A stretch of 64,000 bases of DNA from Geodermatophilus obscurus DSM 43160 (GTDB lineage: Bacteria > Actinomycetota > Actinomycetes > Mycobacteriales > Geodermatophilaceae): contig NC_013757.1 in NCBI RefSeq assembly GCF_000025345.1, positions 3,782,001-3,846,000 of the forward strand, written 5' to 3'. Shown in pieces: positions 17,585 through 26,251 of this stretch. Position 1 is the stretch's first letter. The number at the start of each line of letters is the position of its first letter. The notes under the pieces were generated by a model. It was given only the letters and a program-made list of their open reading frames with translations. It searched no databases and was not told the DNA's origin. The position numbers and the translations under genes were made by a program.

Positions 17585-18997
17585 TCACTCCGATGCGGGG
17601 GCCGTCGCGGCGGGCTCGTCGAGCACCCACCACGTGCGGACGTCGACGAACTCACGGATGCCGGCGGCGGCCAGCTCGCGGCCGTAGCCGCTGGCGCGGG
17701 TGCCACCGAAGGGCATGCGGACGTCGGAGGCGACAACCGCGTTGACGAAGGCGGCGCCGGACCGGATCCGGCGGGCGACGGCGACACCCCGCTCGGGATC
17801 GGCCGTCCAGACGCTCGCCCCCAGCCCGAAGCGGGTGTCGTTCGCGACCCGCACGGCCTCCTCGTCCCCGTCCACCGCGATGACCGCGGCGACCGGGCCG
17901 AAGACCTCCTCGTCGTAGGCGGGGACCCCGGGCCGGACGTCGGCCAGGACCGTGGGCGCGTAGAAGGTGCCCGGACCCTCGAGGCGGTGGCCGCCGGTGA
18001 GCAGCCGGGCGCCGGCCGCGACAGATGCCTCGACCTGCCGGTGTACTCCCTCGAGCAGGTCGGCGCGAGCCATCGGGCCGACGTCCGTGCCGGGCGCCTG
18101 CGGGTCCCCGACGGTCAGCGCCTCCACCTCGGAGACCAGCAGTCGGGTGAACTTCTCGGCGACCGAGGAGTCGACGACCAGTCGCTTCGGCGAGATGCAG
18201 CTCTGCCCGGCGTTCAGGAGGCGACCCCGGGCGGCCAGGGCGGCCACGCGGGGGAGGTCGGCGTCGGCCAGGACGACGAACGGGTCCGAGCCGCCGAGTT
18301 CCAGGACCGACTTCTTGATCGCACCGCCCGCGGCCGTGGCCACCGCCCGGCCGGCCCGCTCGCTGCCGGTGATGGTGACCGCGCCGATGCGTGGGTCGCC
18401 GATCAGCCGCGCCGTCACCGCCGGCACGTCCGGCTCGGCGACGACCAGCGCGGTGAACAAGCCGTCCGGCGCTCCTGCAACGGCGAACAACCGCTGCACC
18501 GCGATCGCGCAGCCGGTCGTGTTGGGCGAGTGCTTGAGCAGCGCGGCGTTGCCCGCCATGAGCGCGGGTGCGGCGAAGCGGAGCACCTGCCACAGCGGGA
18601 AGTTCCACGGCATGACCGCGAGCACCACGCCCACCGGCTCGTAGCCGATCCAGCTGCGGACGGCGGCGGTCTCGACCGGCTCGTCGGCGAGGAACGCTGC
18701 GGCGTGCTCGGCGTACCAGTCGCAGGCCGTGGCGCACTTCTCGACCTCGGCGCGGGACTCGGCCAGCGGCTTGCCCATCTCGCGGGTGACGAGCAGCGCC
18801 AGCTCCTCGGCCCCCTCCCGGAGCAGGACGGCGGCCCGGCGCAGGACGGCGGCCCGCTCGGTGACCGGCATCGCGGCCCACCGGGCCTGCGTGGCAGCCG
18901 CCCGGTCCAGCGCGGCGTCGACATCGGCGTCCGAGAACGCCGGGTACTCGGCCAGTCGCCGCCCCGTCGCGGGGTCGACCGTGACGACGGCGCTCAT
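17585..18997 (-). CDS. NAD(P)-dependent aldehyde dehydrogenase, succinate-semialdehyde type
   Basis: A 470-residue aldehyde dehydrogenase. The general base Glu233 is in LELGGSD and the nucleophile Cys267 in NAGQSCISPKR; VMPWNFPLWQ and FTGSERAG-like ITGSERAG build the cofactor site. CISPKR and the short length are typical of succinate-semialdehyde dehydrogenases of the SSADH-I/YneI branch. The ATG overlaps the TGA of the cupin gene by 4 nt, so it is translationally coupled. The substrate is presumably an acid semialdehyde from the local pathway (inference). Confidence 0.9.
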   Translation of the reverse strand: MSAVVTVDPATGRRLAEYPAFSDADVDAALDRAAATQARWAAMPVTERAAVLRRAAVLLREGAEELALLVTREMGKPLAESRAEVEKCATACDWYAEHAAAFLADEPVETAAVRSWIGYEPVGVVLAVMPWNFPLWQVLRFAAPALMAGNAALLKHSPNTTGCAIAVQRLFAVAGAPDGLFTALVVAEPDVPAVTARLIGDPRIGAVTITGSERAGRAVATAAGGAIKKSVLELGGSDPFVVLADADLPRVAALAARGRLLNAGQSCISPKRLVVDSSVAEKFTRLLVSEVEALTVGDPQAPGTDVGPMARADLLEGVHRQVEASVAAGARLLTGGHRLEGPGTFYAPTVLADVRPGVPAYDEEVFGPVAAVIAVDGDEEAVRVANDTRFGLGASVWTADPERGVAVARRIRSGAAFVNAVVASDVRMPFGGTRASGYGRELAAAGIREFVDVRTWWVLDEPAATAPASE

Positions 18998-19455
18998 GCC
19001 GGCTCTCCTGACGACGGCACAGCTCCGCGGTCGGCGTCGGACAGGTGCTCGAACGTCTCGCCGGTGGCGGTGATGGTGCGGGTGACGTCTCGGCCGCCGT
19101 AGACCCAGTAGATGGTCATCGACCCCTCGCCGCGGTTGCGGAAGCAGTGCGGGATCCCGGCCGGCACCCAGGTGGCCTGGCCGGCGACGAGGTCGAACTC
19201 GTCGTCCCCGAGCACCGCGGTGGCCTCGCCCCCGAAGACCAGCACCGTCTCCTCGACGTTGTGCGAGTGCAGCGGGATGCCGGTGCCGGGTGCGAAGACC
19301 GTCATCCCGGTGGTGACCCGGTTGGACTCGCAGTTCCACCTGCCGACGAAGGGGATCGTGACGACGCCGCTGCCGCGGTCGAAGCGCTCGATCTCCTCCG
19401 GGCGCAGCAGCATCGACGGCGGGACGGGCCGTGTCGGCTCAGGTGCAGTGCTCAT
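18994..19455 (-). CDS. Cupin-domain protein
   Basis: A 153-residue single cupin. Motif 1 is H63-S-H65-N-V-E-E69 and motif 2 is centred on PAGIPHCF (His103), so a complete 3-His/1-Glu metal site is present. Such proteins bind organic acids or act as small dioxygenases and isomerases; the activity cannot be given. It overlaps the aldehyde dehydrogenase start and the monooxygenase stop by 4 nt each, showing a tight operon. Confidence 0.83.
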   Translation of the reverse strand: MSTAPEPTRPVPPSMLLRPEEIERFDRGSGVVTIPFVGRWNCESNRVTTGMTVFAPGTGIPLHSHNVEETVLVFGGEATAVLGDDEFDLVAGQATWVPAGIPHCFRNRGEGSMTIYWVYGGRDVTRTITATGETFEHLSDADRGAVPSSGEPA

Positions 19456-19763
19456 GCGGACTCCTCGGAGGGGTGGGTGACCAGCAGCCGGCCGGGCGTG
19501 TTGACCTGACCGACGAGGACCTCCTCGGCGATCACCCGCCAGGCGGCGAAGTGCGGGGACGCCTTGTGCGCGGCGAAGGCCGCCTCGTCGGCGTAGAGCT
19601 CGTAGAGGACGAAGCGGTGCTCGTCAGCCTCGACCGAGCAGACGTCGAACCGCAGGCACCCCGGTTCGTCCCGCACCGACGCCTCGGCGTTGGCGGCCAT
19701 GCCGGCGAGGAACTCCTCGCGCCGGCCGGGCCGCACCTCCATCTGGACCACCAGGCTGAACAC
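19452..19763 (-). CDS. ABM-domain (quinol monooxygenase-like) protein
   Basis: A 103-residue dimeric ferredoxin-like ABM domain. VVQMEVRPGRREEFL, EPGCLRFDV and FVLYELYADEAAFAAH are the family strands and helices seen in YgiN-type quinol monooxygenases. Some members act as isomerases or stress proteins, so the reaction is open. The GTG at 19763 follows GGAGG. It is the first gene of the leftward operon ABM-cupin-aldehyde dehydrogenase-dehydrogenase. Confidence 0.82.
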   Translation of the reverse strand: MFSLVVQMEVRPGRREEFLAGMAANAEASVRDEPGCLRFDVCSVEADEHRFVLYELYADEAAFAAHKASPHFAAWRVIAEEVLVGQVNTPGRLLVTHPSEESA

Positions 19764-19778
19764 CCTCGACCTCCAACA

Positions 19779-19814
19779 TTGTGTGTGCAACACTGTATAC
19801 AGACCAGCACACAA
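19779..19814. promoter_or_regulatory. Divergent operator, probable GntR-family site
   Basis: The perfect palindrome CTGTATACAG (19793-19802) lies inside a larger dyad, TTGTGTG (19779-19785) and CACACAA (19808-19814). It fills the 69-bp gap between the leftward ABM operon and the rightward ldh2-gntR operon. FCD-type GntR regulators bind such AT-rich dyads, and the gntR gene is next door, so autoregulation plus control of the divergent operon is likely. Confidence 0.6.
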
Positions 19815-19832
19815 CCTGCCGAGGAGGCAAGA

Positions 19833-20894
19833 GTGACCGAGGAACGGATCGAGCCGAAGCTCCTGAGGGCGTTCGGCACCGGGGTCCTGACGGCGCTCGG
19901 TGTGCCCGGGGACGACGCGGCGCTGGTCGCCGACTCCCTCGTCCAGGCCGACCTGTGGGGTCACCAGTCGCACGGCCTGCTCCGGCTGCCCTGGTACGGC
20001 GCCCGCCTCCGCTCCGGCGCGATGCGCGCGGTCCCCGAGCCGGCGGTGCTCTCCGACACCGGCCCCCTGGTGCTGCTCGACGGCCGGGACGGCATCGGCC
20101 AGGTGCTCACCGAACGCGCGCGGCGGCTTGCCGTGGAGCGGGCCCGCACCCACGGCGTCGGTGTCGTCGGCGTCCGGAACTCCAACCACTTCGGCACGGC
20201 GATGTGGTTCACCCGCCGTGCCGCGCACGACGGGGTGGTCGCGGTCCTCACGACGAACGCGAGCCCGGCGATGGCACCCTGGGGCGGACGCGAGAAGCGG
20301 GTGGGCACCAACCCGTGGTCGATCGCCGCCCCCGGGCCCGACGGCACGGTCCTCGCCCTCGACATCGCGAACACCGCGGTCGCCCGCGGCAAGATCCACC
20401 TGGCGAAGAACCGCGGCGAGCCCATCCCGGACACGTGGGCGCTGACCGCCGACGGCGCACCGACGACCGATCCGGAGGAGGGGGTGCTGGGCGTGCTGCT
20501 GCCGATGGCCGGCCACAAGGGCTACGCGATCGCGTTCATGATGGACGTGCTCTCCGGCGCCCTGACCGGCAGCGCCGTCGGCACCGGCGTGCACGGCCCG
20601 TACGAGCCCGACGCCCGCAGCGGCTGCGGGCACCTGTTCCTGGCCCTGGACCCCGACGCCTTCGGTGACCGCGCCGGTTACGAGGCGCGGGTGCGGCAGC
20701 TGGTCGACGAGGTTGCGTCCGTCCCGCTCGCCCAGGGGTTCGACGGGGTCCTCCATCCCGGCCAGGTGGAGGACCGGGCCGAAGCGGCGAACCTGGCGGC
20801 CGGCGGCGTCGTCCTCGCCCGGGACTCGCTCGCCGGGCTGCGACGGCTGGGCGACGAGGTCGGCGTGCCGTTCCCCGCGGGACAACCGGCATGA
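19833..20894 (+). CDS. Ldh2/malate-lactate-ureidoglycolate dehydrogenase family oxidoreductase
   Basis: A 353-residue NAD(P)-dependent 2-hydroxyacid dehydrogenase of the MDH2/LDH2 fold, unrelated to classical malate dehydrogenase. WGHQSHGLLRLPWY (catalytic His47), NSNHFGTAMWFTRRA, TNPWSIAAPG and GHKGYAIAFMMDVLSG are the family motifs. Members oxidise malate, lactate, sulfolactate or ureidoglycolate. The GTG at 19833 follows GAGGAGG. It overlaps the gntR start by 4 nt. Confidence 0.88.
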   Translation: MTEERIEPKLLRAFGTGVLTALGVPGDDAALVADSLVQADLWGHQSHGLLRLPWYGARLRSGAMRAVPEPAVLSDTGPLVLLDGRDGIGQVLTERARRLAVERARTHGVGVVGVRNSNHFGTAMWFTRRAAHDGVVAVLTTNASPAMAPWGGREKRVGTNPWSIAAPGPDGTVLALDIANTAVARGKIHLAKNRGEPIPDTWALTADGAPTTDPEEGVLGVLLPMAGHKGYAIAFMMDVLSGALTGSAVGTGVHGPYEPDARSGCGHLFLALDPDAFGDRAGYEARVRQLVDEVASVPLAQGFDGVLHPGQVEDRAEAANLAAGGVVLARDSLAGLRRLGDEVGVPFPAGQPA

Positions 20895-21607
20895 CGGCGG
20901 ACAGCCGCGCCGAGGGGACCGAGGAGGTCAGCAAGGCCGACCAGGTCCACCGGCAGCTGCGGACCGAGATCGAGCTCGGTGAGCTGGCGCCGGGGACGCC
21001 GCTGTCGGAGCTCTCGCTGGTCGGGCGCACCGGGGCCTCGCGGACGCCGGTGCGCGAGGCCCTGCGCCGGCTGGCCGCCGAGGGCCTGGTCGACCTGGTA
21101 CCCCGGCAGGGCGCCCGCGTCTCCCGGGTGTCGGCGCGCAGCGTCCGCGACCTGTTCGAGTTCCGCTCGCTGCTGGAACCGGCCGCCGTCCGGCAGGCAA
21201 CCGAGGCCGCGGCCACCGACCCCGCGCTGCACCGGACCTTCGCCGAGCTGCGCGAGGCCATCGCGGGCGTCCTGGAGCGCGACCCGTCGACGGCGCGGTC
21301 CCGGTCGTTCTACGAGTTGGCCGACCGCTTCGACTGGGCGGTCATCGGGGCGACCCGCAACGAGCACCTGCGCCGCACCATCGCCGAGCTGCGGCCGCAC
21401 ACCGCGCGGCTGCGCAACCTCTCCCACCTGGACCCGCAGCGGGTCGAGGTGTCCGTCGGCGAGCACCTCGCCGTCTGCGACGCCCTGCTCGCCGGGGACG
21501 CCGACGGTGCGGCGACCGCCCTCGCCGGGCACCTGACGCGGAGCCTGGAGACGATCTTCCGCAACCTGGCTCACGGCCCCGGCGAGGGCGTCGACCTCCT
21601 GGGGTGA
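20891..21607 (+). CDS. GntR-family regulator with FCD effector domain
   Basis: A 238-residue regulator. Residues 15-80 form the GntR winged helix (SELSLVGRTGASRTPVREALRRLAAEGLVDL), and residues 90-230 form the helical FCD domain, which binds organic acids through a metal site. The ATG overlaps the stop of the Ldh2 gene. It most likely represses both divergent operons by binding the 19779-19814 dyad until an acid inducer appears (inference). Confidence 0.88.
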   Translation: MTADSRAEGTEEVSKADQVHRQLRTEIELGELAPGTPLSELSLVGRTGASRTPVREALRRLAAEGLVDLVPRQGARVSRVSARSVRDLFEFRSLLEPAAVRQATEAAATDPALHRTFAELREAIAGVLERDPSTARSRSFYELADRFDWAVIGATRNEHLRRTIAELRPHTARLRNLSHLDPQRVEVSVGEHLAVCDALLAGDADGAATALAGHLTRSLETIFRNLAHGPGEGVDLLG

Positions 21608-21637
21608 CGGCGCCCGCTCGGTGACGTGCTGGAACGG

Positions 21638-21687
21638 CCACCCTTCAGGACCCACGCCGAGCCTGCGAGGCGTGAGGGGAAGGGTGG
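21638..21687 (+). repeat. GAGCCTGCGA hairpin repeat, copy A
   Basis: The outer stem is CCACCCTTC/GAAGGGTGG and the inner stem CACGCC/GGCGTG, both perfect, around the loop GAGCCTGCGA. Both stems differ from other copies by paired changes while the loop is the same. It lies between the convergent gntR and universal stress protein genes and is followed by GTCCTCCT, which runs into the stop codon of the latter. It may act as a bidirectional terminator. Confidence 0.8.
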
Positions 21688-21692
21688 TCCTC

Positions 21693-22088
21693 CTAGTAGG
21701 CGGCCTTGACCGCCAGCACCGGGCAGTGCGCGTCGAGCAGGATCCGCTGCGCCTGGCTGCCGGTGATCAGCTTCCCGGTGGGCGTGCGGCGGCGCATGCC
21801 GATGACGATCAGGCTGGCCTTGACCCGGTCGGCGGCGTCCACGACCTCGTCCGAGGCGTCGTGCCCGGCCACCCGCTGGTCGATCTCGAAGACCACGCCC
21901 GCGCCGTCGAGCTTGGCCCGGACCTGGTCCAGCGCCCGCTCGGAGGCGAACCGGGGGTCGGCCAGGACGTCGCCGCGCGCGCTGTTCACGACGTGCAGCG
22001 GCTGGTCGCGCAGGCGGGCCTCGGTGATGGCGGCGTCGAGGGCGGCCTCGCCCTCGGGGGTGGGGACGTAGCCCACGACGATGGTCAT
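21693..22088 (-). CDS. Universal stress protein, UspA family
   Basis: A 131-residue single UspA domain. It opens with TIVVGYVPTPEGEAAL and carries the ATP-binding pattern GMRRRTPTGKLITGS (G-2X-G-9X-G-like). Such proteins bind ATP and help survival under starvation and stress. The ATG at 22088 has no ribosome-binding site; TAGGCT lies 6 nt upstream, fitting a leaderless transcript. Confidence 0.9.
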   Translation of the reverse strand: MTIVVGYVPTPEGEAALDAAITEARLRDQPLHVVNSARGDVLADPRFASERALDQVRAKLDGAGVVFEIDQRVAGHDASDEVVDAADRVKASLIVIGMRRRTPTGKLITGSQAQRILLDAHCPVLAVKAAY

Positions 22089-22168
22089 GGCCGGAGCCTA
22101 AGCAGGCGGAACCGACACCGCCGCGTTGAGCCCGTAGCGGTCGTTTCGGTCGTTGCGTACCCGGCCGC

Positions 22169-22867
22169 TCACCCGGCGCGGTGGCCGCCCCCGCGCCGGG
22201 TGAACCGCCGCTCCGGCCGGCCCGCGGTGCCGTAGCGCTGCCGGACCTCGGCCTCCTCCAGGGTCACCAGCTGCTCCAGGTAGCGGCGGGCGCTCACCCG
22301 GGCGAGGCCGGTGCGCTCGCTGCACTGGGTGGCCGAGAGCCCCTCCTCCCCCGCGTCCCGCAGGGCCCCGCGGACCAGCTGCAGCGTCTCCGGCGCGATC
22401 CCCTTCGGCGTGGGGGCTGCCGGGCGCGGTCCGCTGCGCGCGCCGGCGAACAGCCGGTCGACGTCGGCCTGCCCGGCCTCCTGCAGCACGGCGAGCTCGC
22501 TGCGCAGCGCGGCGTACTCCCGCAGCCGGGCCTCGAAGGTCTGCCGGTCGAACGGCTTGACCAGGTAGGACAGGACGCCGCCGTGCCGCGCGCTGCGGAT
22601 GCTCTCGACGTCCCGCGCGGCACTGATGACCACGACGTCGACCGGCACGGCGTCCGCCCGCAGCCGGCGCAGCACCTCCAGCCCGGTCATGTCCGGCAGG
22701 TAGACGTCCAGCAGCACGAGGTCCGGCCTCAGCCGGGCGACCTCGGCGAGCGCCGCCGCGCCGCTGGACGCGGTGCCCACCACCTCGAACCCGTCGAGGG
22801 CCGCGACGAACCCGGCGTGGACCCTGGCGACCATGAAGTCGTCGTCCACGATCAGCACCCGGGTCAT
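22169..22867 (-). CDS. CitB/DctR-type response regulator
   Basis: A 232-residue regulator. The receiver domain has the acidic pocket Asp8-Asp10, phosphorylated Asp54 in LLDVYLPD, and Lys104 in YLVKPF. The C-terminal region (about 150-225) has a helix-turn-helix, LSATQCSERTGLARVSARRYLEQL, of the CitB family used for citrate, malate and fumarate sensing. Its ATG overlaps the kinase stop by 4 nt. Likely target: the divergent tctCBA genes. Confidence 0.9.
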   Translation of the reverse strand: MTRVLIVDDDFMVARVHAGFVAALDGFEVVGTASSGAAALAEVARLRPDLVLLDVYLPDMTGLEVLRRLRADAVPVDVVVISAARDVESIRSARHGGVLSYLVKPFDRQTFEARLREYAALRSELAVLQEAGQADVDRLFAGARSGPRPAAPTPKGIAPETLQLVRGALRDAGEEGLSATQCSERTGLARVSARRYLEQLVTLEEAEVRQRYGTAGRPERRFTRRGGGHRAG

Positions 22868-24468
22868 GCGTCCACCAGCGCGGGGCCGGCCGGCAGCCGG
22901 GCGGTGAACACCGAGCCGTCCGCAGAGCTGGCCGTCACGCTCCCGCCGCGGCGGGTGCACACCAGGTGCACCAGGGACAGCCCGATACCCCGGCCGCCCG
23001 GGACGGCTGCGTCATGGGGAGCGGAGCCCTTCGTGGAGACGCCGCGCCGGAACACCTCGGCCTCCATCCCCGCCGGGACGCCGGGACCGGAGTCGCGGAC
23101 CACGACGTCGACCTCGCCGTCGACGAGCCCCAGGCCCACCTCGACCCAGCGCTGCGCCGCGTCCGAGGCGGCGTCCATGGCGTTGTCAACCAGGTTGCCC
23201 ACCACGGTCGCGACGTCCGTGCTCAGCTCGGGGGCGAGCACGGGCAGCGCGGAGTCCGGGGCGATGCGCAGGTCGACGCCCCGCTCGGCCGCCTGGCTGG
23301 CCTTGGCGACCAGCAGCGCGGCGATCGCCGGGTCGCACACGGCGGCGGTCACCGCGCTGCCGAACTCCGACCGGCTGGCGCTGATCCGGTGCACGAACCG
23401 CACCGCCTCCTGCGCCTCCCCCAGCTCGATGAGCCCCGCGATGGTGTGCAGCCGGTTGTCGAACTCGTGCGCCTGGGCCCGCAGCGTGTCGGTGACGTGC
23501 CGGTTCAGGTCGAGCTCGCGGCGCAGCTCGAGCAGCTCGGTGCGGTCGCGCAGCGTGGCCACCGACCCGATGGGCCGGCCACGGCTGGTGAGGGGCAGCC
23601 GGTTCACCACGAGCACCCGGCCGGCGGTGCCCACGGCCCGGTCCCGCTCCACGCCCGTGGTGAGCAGCGCCTCGGCCACCTCCTCGGCGACCCCCAACTC
23701 GTCGAGCGTGCGGCCGAGCGCGTCCCCGGGGATCCGCAGCAGCCGGACGGCCTCGTCGTTCACCAACGTCACGCGGCCGTGCAGGTCCAGCCCCACGACG
23801 CCCTCGCGGATGCCGTGCAGCATGGCGTCGCGGTGCTCGACCAGCCCGGCGATCTCGGCCGGCTCCAGCCCCAGCGTCTGCCGCTTCACCCGGCGCGCCA
23901 CCAGCAGCGACCCGCCGATGCCCAGCACGCTGGCGAGGCCCAGGTAGGTGAGCAGGTTCGGCGCGGCCGCCTCCAGACTCCCGAGGACCCCCGGGTAGGT
24001 CCGCTGCACCGCGACCAGGCCGAGCACGCGGTCCCCCCGCTCGGAGTAGACCGGCGCCATGGCGACCGCGGCGTGACCGCCGGGCACCTCGACGTCCGCC
24101 ACCCAGGACCGCCCCTCCAGCACCCGGCTGGCCCCGAGGTCGAGCGGCTCGCCCAGCAGCCCGGGGTCGGCGCTGGCGAGGACCGTGCGATCGGTCCGCG
24201 CGACGACCACGTCGGCGGACCCGGAGGTGCTGCGGCTGTCCTCCGCGGCGATGCCGATGTACTCCACCCGGCCGAGCTCCAGCGCCGTGCGGGTGGCCCG
24301 GCTGTTGGCGAGCGTCTCGGCGATCTCCAGCGCGCGGCGCCCCTCCACCTCCTCTGCCCCCTGCGTGGACTGCGCGACGGTGACGGCCGCGACGCCGACG
24401 AGGACGACGCAGACGATGACCACCTGCAACGCGAGCAGCTGGCCGGCGAGCGAGAGCCGCCGGGTCAC
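22864..24468 (-). CDS. CitA/DcuS-type sensor histidine kinase
   Basis: A 534-residue membrane kinase. A hydrophobic segment near 10-30, an extracytoplasmic PAS-like sensor (about 35-170), a second membrane segment near 175-200, a cytoplasmic PAS (225-320), the H-box HEFDNRLHTIAGLIELG, and an ATPase domain with NLVDNAMDA, DSGPGVP and GRGIGLSLV are in order. This is the citrate/C4-dicarboxylate sensor layout. The GTG at 24468 follows GAGGAG and overlaps the stop of a 26-codon upstream frame. Confidence 0.9.
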   Translation of the reverse strand: MTRRLSLAGQLLALQVVIVCVVLVGVAAVTVAQSTQGAEEVEGRRALEIAETLANSRATRTALELGRVEYIGIAAEDSRSTSGSADVVVARTDRTVLASADPGLLGEPLDLGASRVLEGRSWVADVEVPGGHAAVAMAPVYSERGDRVLGLVAVQRTYPGVLGSLEAAAPNLLTYLGLASVLGIGGSLLVARRVKRQTLGLEPAEIAGLVEHRDAMLHGIREGVVGLDLHGRVTLVNDEAVRLLRIPGDALGRTLDELGVAEEVAEALLTTGVERDRAVGTAGRVLVVNRLPLTSRGRPIGSVATLRDRTELLELRRELDLNRHVTDTLRAQAHEFDNRLHTIAGLIELGEAQEAVRFVHRISASRSEFGSAVTAAVCDPAIAALLVAKASQAAERGVDLRIAPDSALPVLAPELSTDVATVVGNLVDNAMDAASDAAQRWVEVGLGLVDGEVDVVVRDSGPGVPAGMEAEVFRRGVSTKGSAPHDAAVPGGRGIGLSLVHLVCTRRGGSVTASSADGSVFTARLPAGPALVDA

Positions 24469-24545
24469 GGGATCTCCTCGCCGGCGCTCGTCGGCCCCGT
24501 GCCCCAGGGTGCTGTGCCCATGGGTGACCTCGCGAGCTCGGTCAC
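24465..24545 (-). CDS. Possible 26-residue leader peptide coupled to the sensor kinase
   Basis: A short frame starts with GTG at 24545 after a strong GAGGAGG and ends with TGA at 24467-24465, which overlaps the kinase GTG as GTGA. The start region (GAGGAGGTCCCGTGACC) is nearly a copy of the kinase start region (GAGGAGATCCCGTGACC), so it may have arisen by local duplication. The peptide begins M-T-E-L-A-R-S-P-M-G and shows no known motif. It could set kinase translation by coupling. Expression is unproven. Confidence 0.4.
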   Translation of the reverse strand: MTELARSPMGTAPWGTGPTSAGEEIP

Positions 24546-24719
24546 GGGACCTCCTCAGGGTCGGGGACGCGGCACGCCATTGAACTCCTGGCCGGCACCC
24601 GGACCGCCGTGCACACAACGACCACAACGCCCAATGCGCACGCAAGCGTGACACGCGCCACGCGCGTTGCGACCTTCCTTGGGAGCGGCGGACGTCCGCC
24701 GGACACACAGGAGGAACCC

Positions 24720-25739
24720 ATGCGCAATGCTTCCCTGCGGAAGCTCACCGGCGTCGCCCTGACCGGGGGCATCGCCGCCGGGCTGCTGCTGACCGGGTGC
24801 GGCACCACCGCCGAGGGCGGCTCCGCCTCCGGCGGCGGCACCCAGGAGGGCCCCGTCACCGGCCTGCGGGTGCTGGTCCCGAACTCGCCCGGCAGCGGCT
24901 ACGACACCACCGCCCGCGCCTTGGCCCAGGTCGCCGAGGAGGAGGAGCTGGCCGAGACGATCGAGGTGTTCAACCTCGAGGGCGCCGGCGGCACCGTCGG
25001 CCTGCAGCGCCTGGTCAACGAGACCGGCAACGCCGACATGCTCATGCAGATGGGCCTGGGCGTGGTGGGCGCGCAGTACAGCAACCAGTCCGAGGCCACC
25101 CTCGAGCAGACGACGCCGATCGCGCGGCTGATCGAGGAGGCCGAGGCGATCGTCGTCCCGGCCGACTCGCCGTTCCAGAACATCGACGACCTAGTCGCCG
25201 CCTGGAAGGCCGACCCGGGCAACACGCCCGTCGGCGGCGCGTCCAACCCCGGCGGCCCGGACCACCTGACGCCGATGCTGCTGGCGCAGGAGGTCGGCGT
25301 GACGCCGACCTCGGTCAACTACGTGGCCTACGACGGCGGCGGCGAGCTGCTCGCCGGCATCCTCGGCGGCGACGTGGCCTTCGCCGCGACCGGCATCGGC
25401 GAGGTCACCGAGCCCGCCGCCTCCGGTGACGTCCGCATCCTCGCGGTCACCAGCGAGGCGCCGGTCGAGGGCGTCGACGCGCCGACCCTCACCGAGTCCG
25501 GCGTGGACCTGACCTTCACCAACTGGCGCGGCATCGTGGCGGCCCCGGACATCACCCCCGAGGAGGCTCAGCGGCACGTCGACCTGATCACCCAGGTCCA
25601 CGACAGCGAGGCCTGGCAGCAGGTGCTCGAGGACCAGGGCTGGACCGACTCCTTCATCACCGGCGACGAGTTCGGCTCCTTCCTCGACGAGGAGAGCCAG
25701 CGCGTCGAGGGTGTGCTCAGCGAGCTGGGCCTGACGTGA
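24720..25739 (+). CDS. tctC: TctC-type solute-binding lipoprotein, tripartite tricarboxylate transporter
   Basis: A 339-residue extracytoplasmic binding protein. A lipoprotein signal ends at GLLLTGC with Cys27. The mature part shows the TTT-family landmarks LVPNSPGSGYDTTARAL and GGASNPGGPDHL. Family members bind carboxylates such as citrate, tricarballylate or tartrate with water-mediated contacts. The ATG follows GGAGGAA. It is divergent from the sensor pair; the 174-bp gap (24546-24719) holds the promoters but no element I could name. Confidence 0.92.
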   Translation: MRNASLRKLTGVALTGGIAAGLLLTGCGTTAEGGSASGGGTQEGPVTGLRVLVPNSPGSGYDTTARALAQVAEEEELAETIEVFNLEGAGGTVGLQRLVNETGNADMLMQMGLGVVGAQYSNQSEATLEQTTPIARLIEEAEAIVVPADSPFQNIDDLVAAWKADPGNTPVGGASNPGGPDHLTPMLLAQEVGVTPTSVNYVAYDGGGELLAGILGGDVAFAATGIGEVTEPAASGDVRILAVTSEAPVEGVDAPTLTESGVDLTFTNWRGIVAAPDITPEEAQRHVDLITQVHDSEAWQQVLEDQGWTDSFITGDEFGSFLDEESQRVEGVLSELGLT

Positions 25740-26251
25740 CCGCCGCCTCCTCGGGAGGCACGACCCGGGAGCAGGGCCGCTCCGAGTACGGAGTGGCCCT
25801 GTTCCTGGGGGTCCTCGGCCTCCTCGTCATCGTGCAGGCCCTCCTCCTGCCGGAGAGCCGGATCGTCCGCGGGCCGGTCGGGCCCGCCGTCGTCCCCCTC
25901 GTCGTGGGCGGCCTGCTGGTCGTCGTCGGGGTCGTCCTGGCCATCGACGTGAAGCGCGGCGGCCGCGGTGAGCCCGAAGGCGGCGAGGACGTCGAGCTCA
26001 CCGGCGGGACCGACTGGACGACGATCGCGATGCTCGCCGCCGCGTTCCTGGCCAACGCACTGCTGATCGAGAGCCTCGGCTGGGTGTTCTCCGGCGCGGT
26101 CCTGTTCTGGGGATCGGCGTTCGCCCTCGGCAGCCGCCACTACGTGCGCGACGCCGTGATCGCCTTCGCCCTGTCGATCGGCTCCTTCTACCTGTTCGCC
26201 CTCGGGCTCGGCATCGTGCTGCCCCCGGGCATCCTGAGGGGGATCCTCTGA
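25736..26251 (+). CDS. tctB: TctB-type small membrane subunit
   Basis: A 171-residue protein with four hydrophobic segments (near 20-40, 45-68, 95-130 and 138-168), as in TctB. The GTG start overlaps the tctC stop by 4 nt, and the stop overlaps the tctA start by one base. It forms the integral membrane complex with TctA. Confidence 0.9.
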   Translation: MTAASSGGTTREQGRSEYGVALFLGVLGLLVIVQALLLPESRIVRGPVGPAVVPLVVGGLLVVVGVVLAIDVKRGGRGEPEGGEDVELTGGTDWTTIAMLAAAFLANALLIESLGWVFSGAVLFWGSAFALGSRHYVRDAVIAFALSIGSFYLFALGLGIVLPPGILRGIL

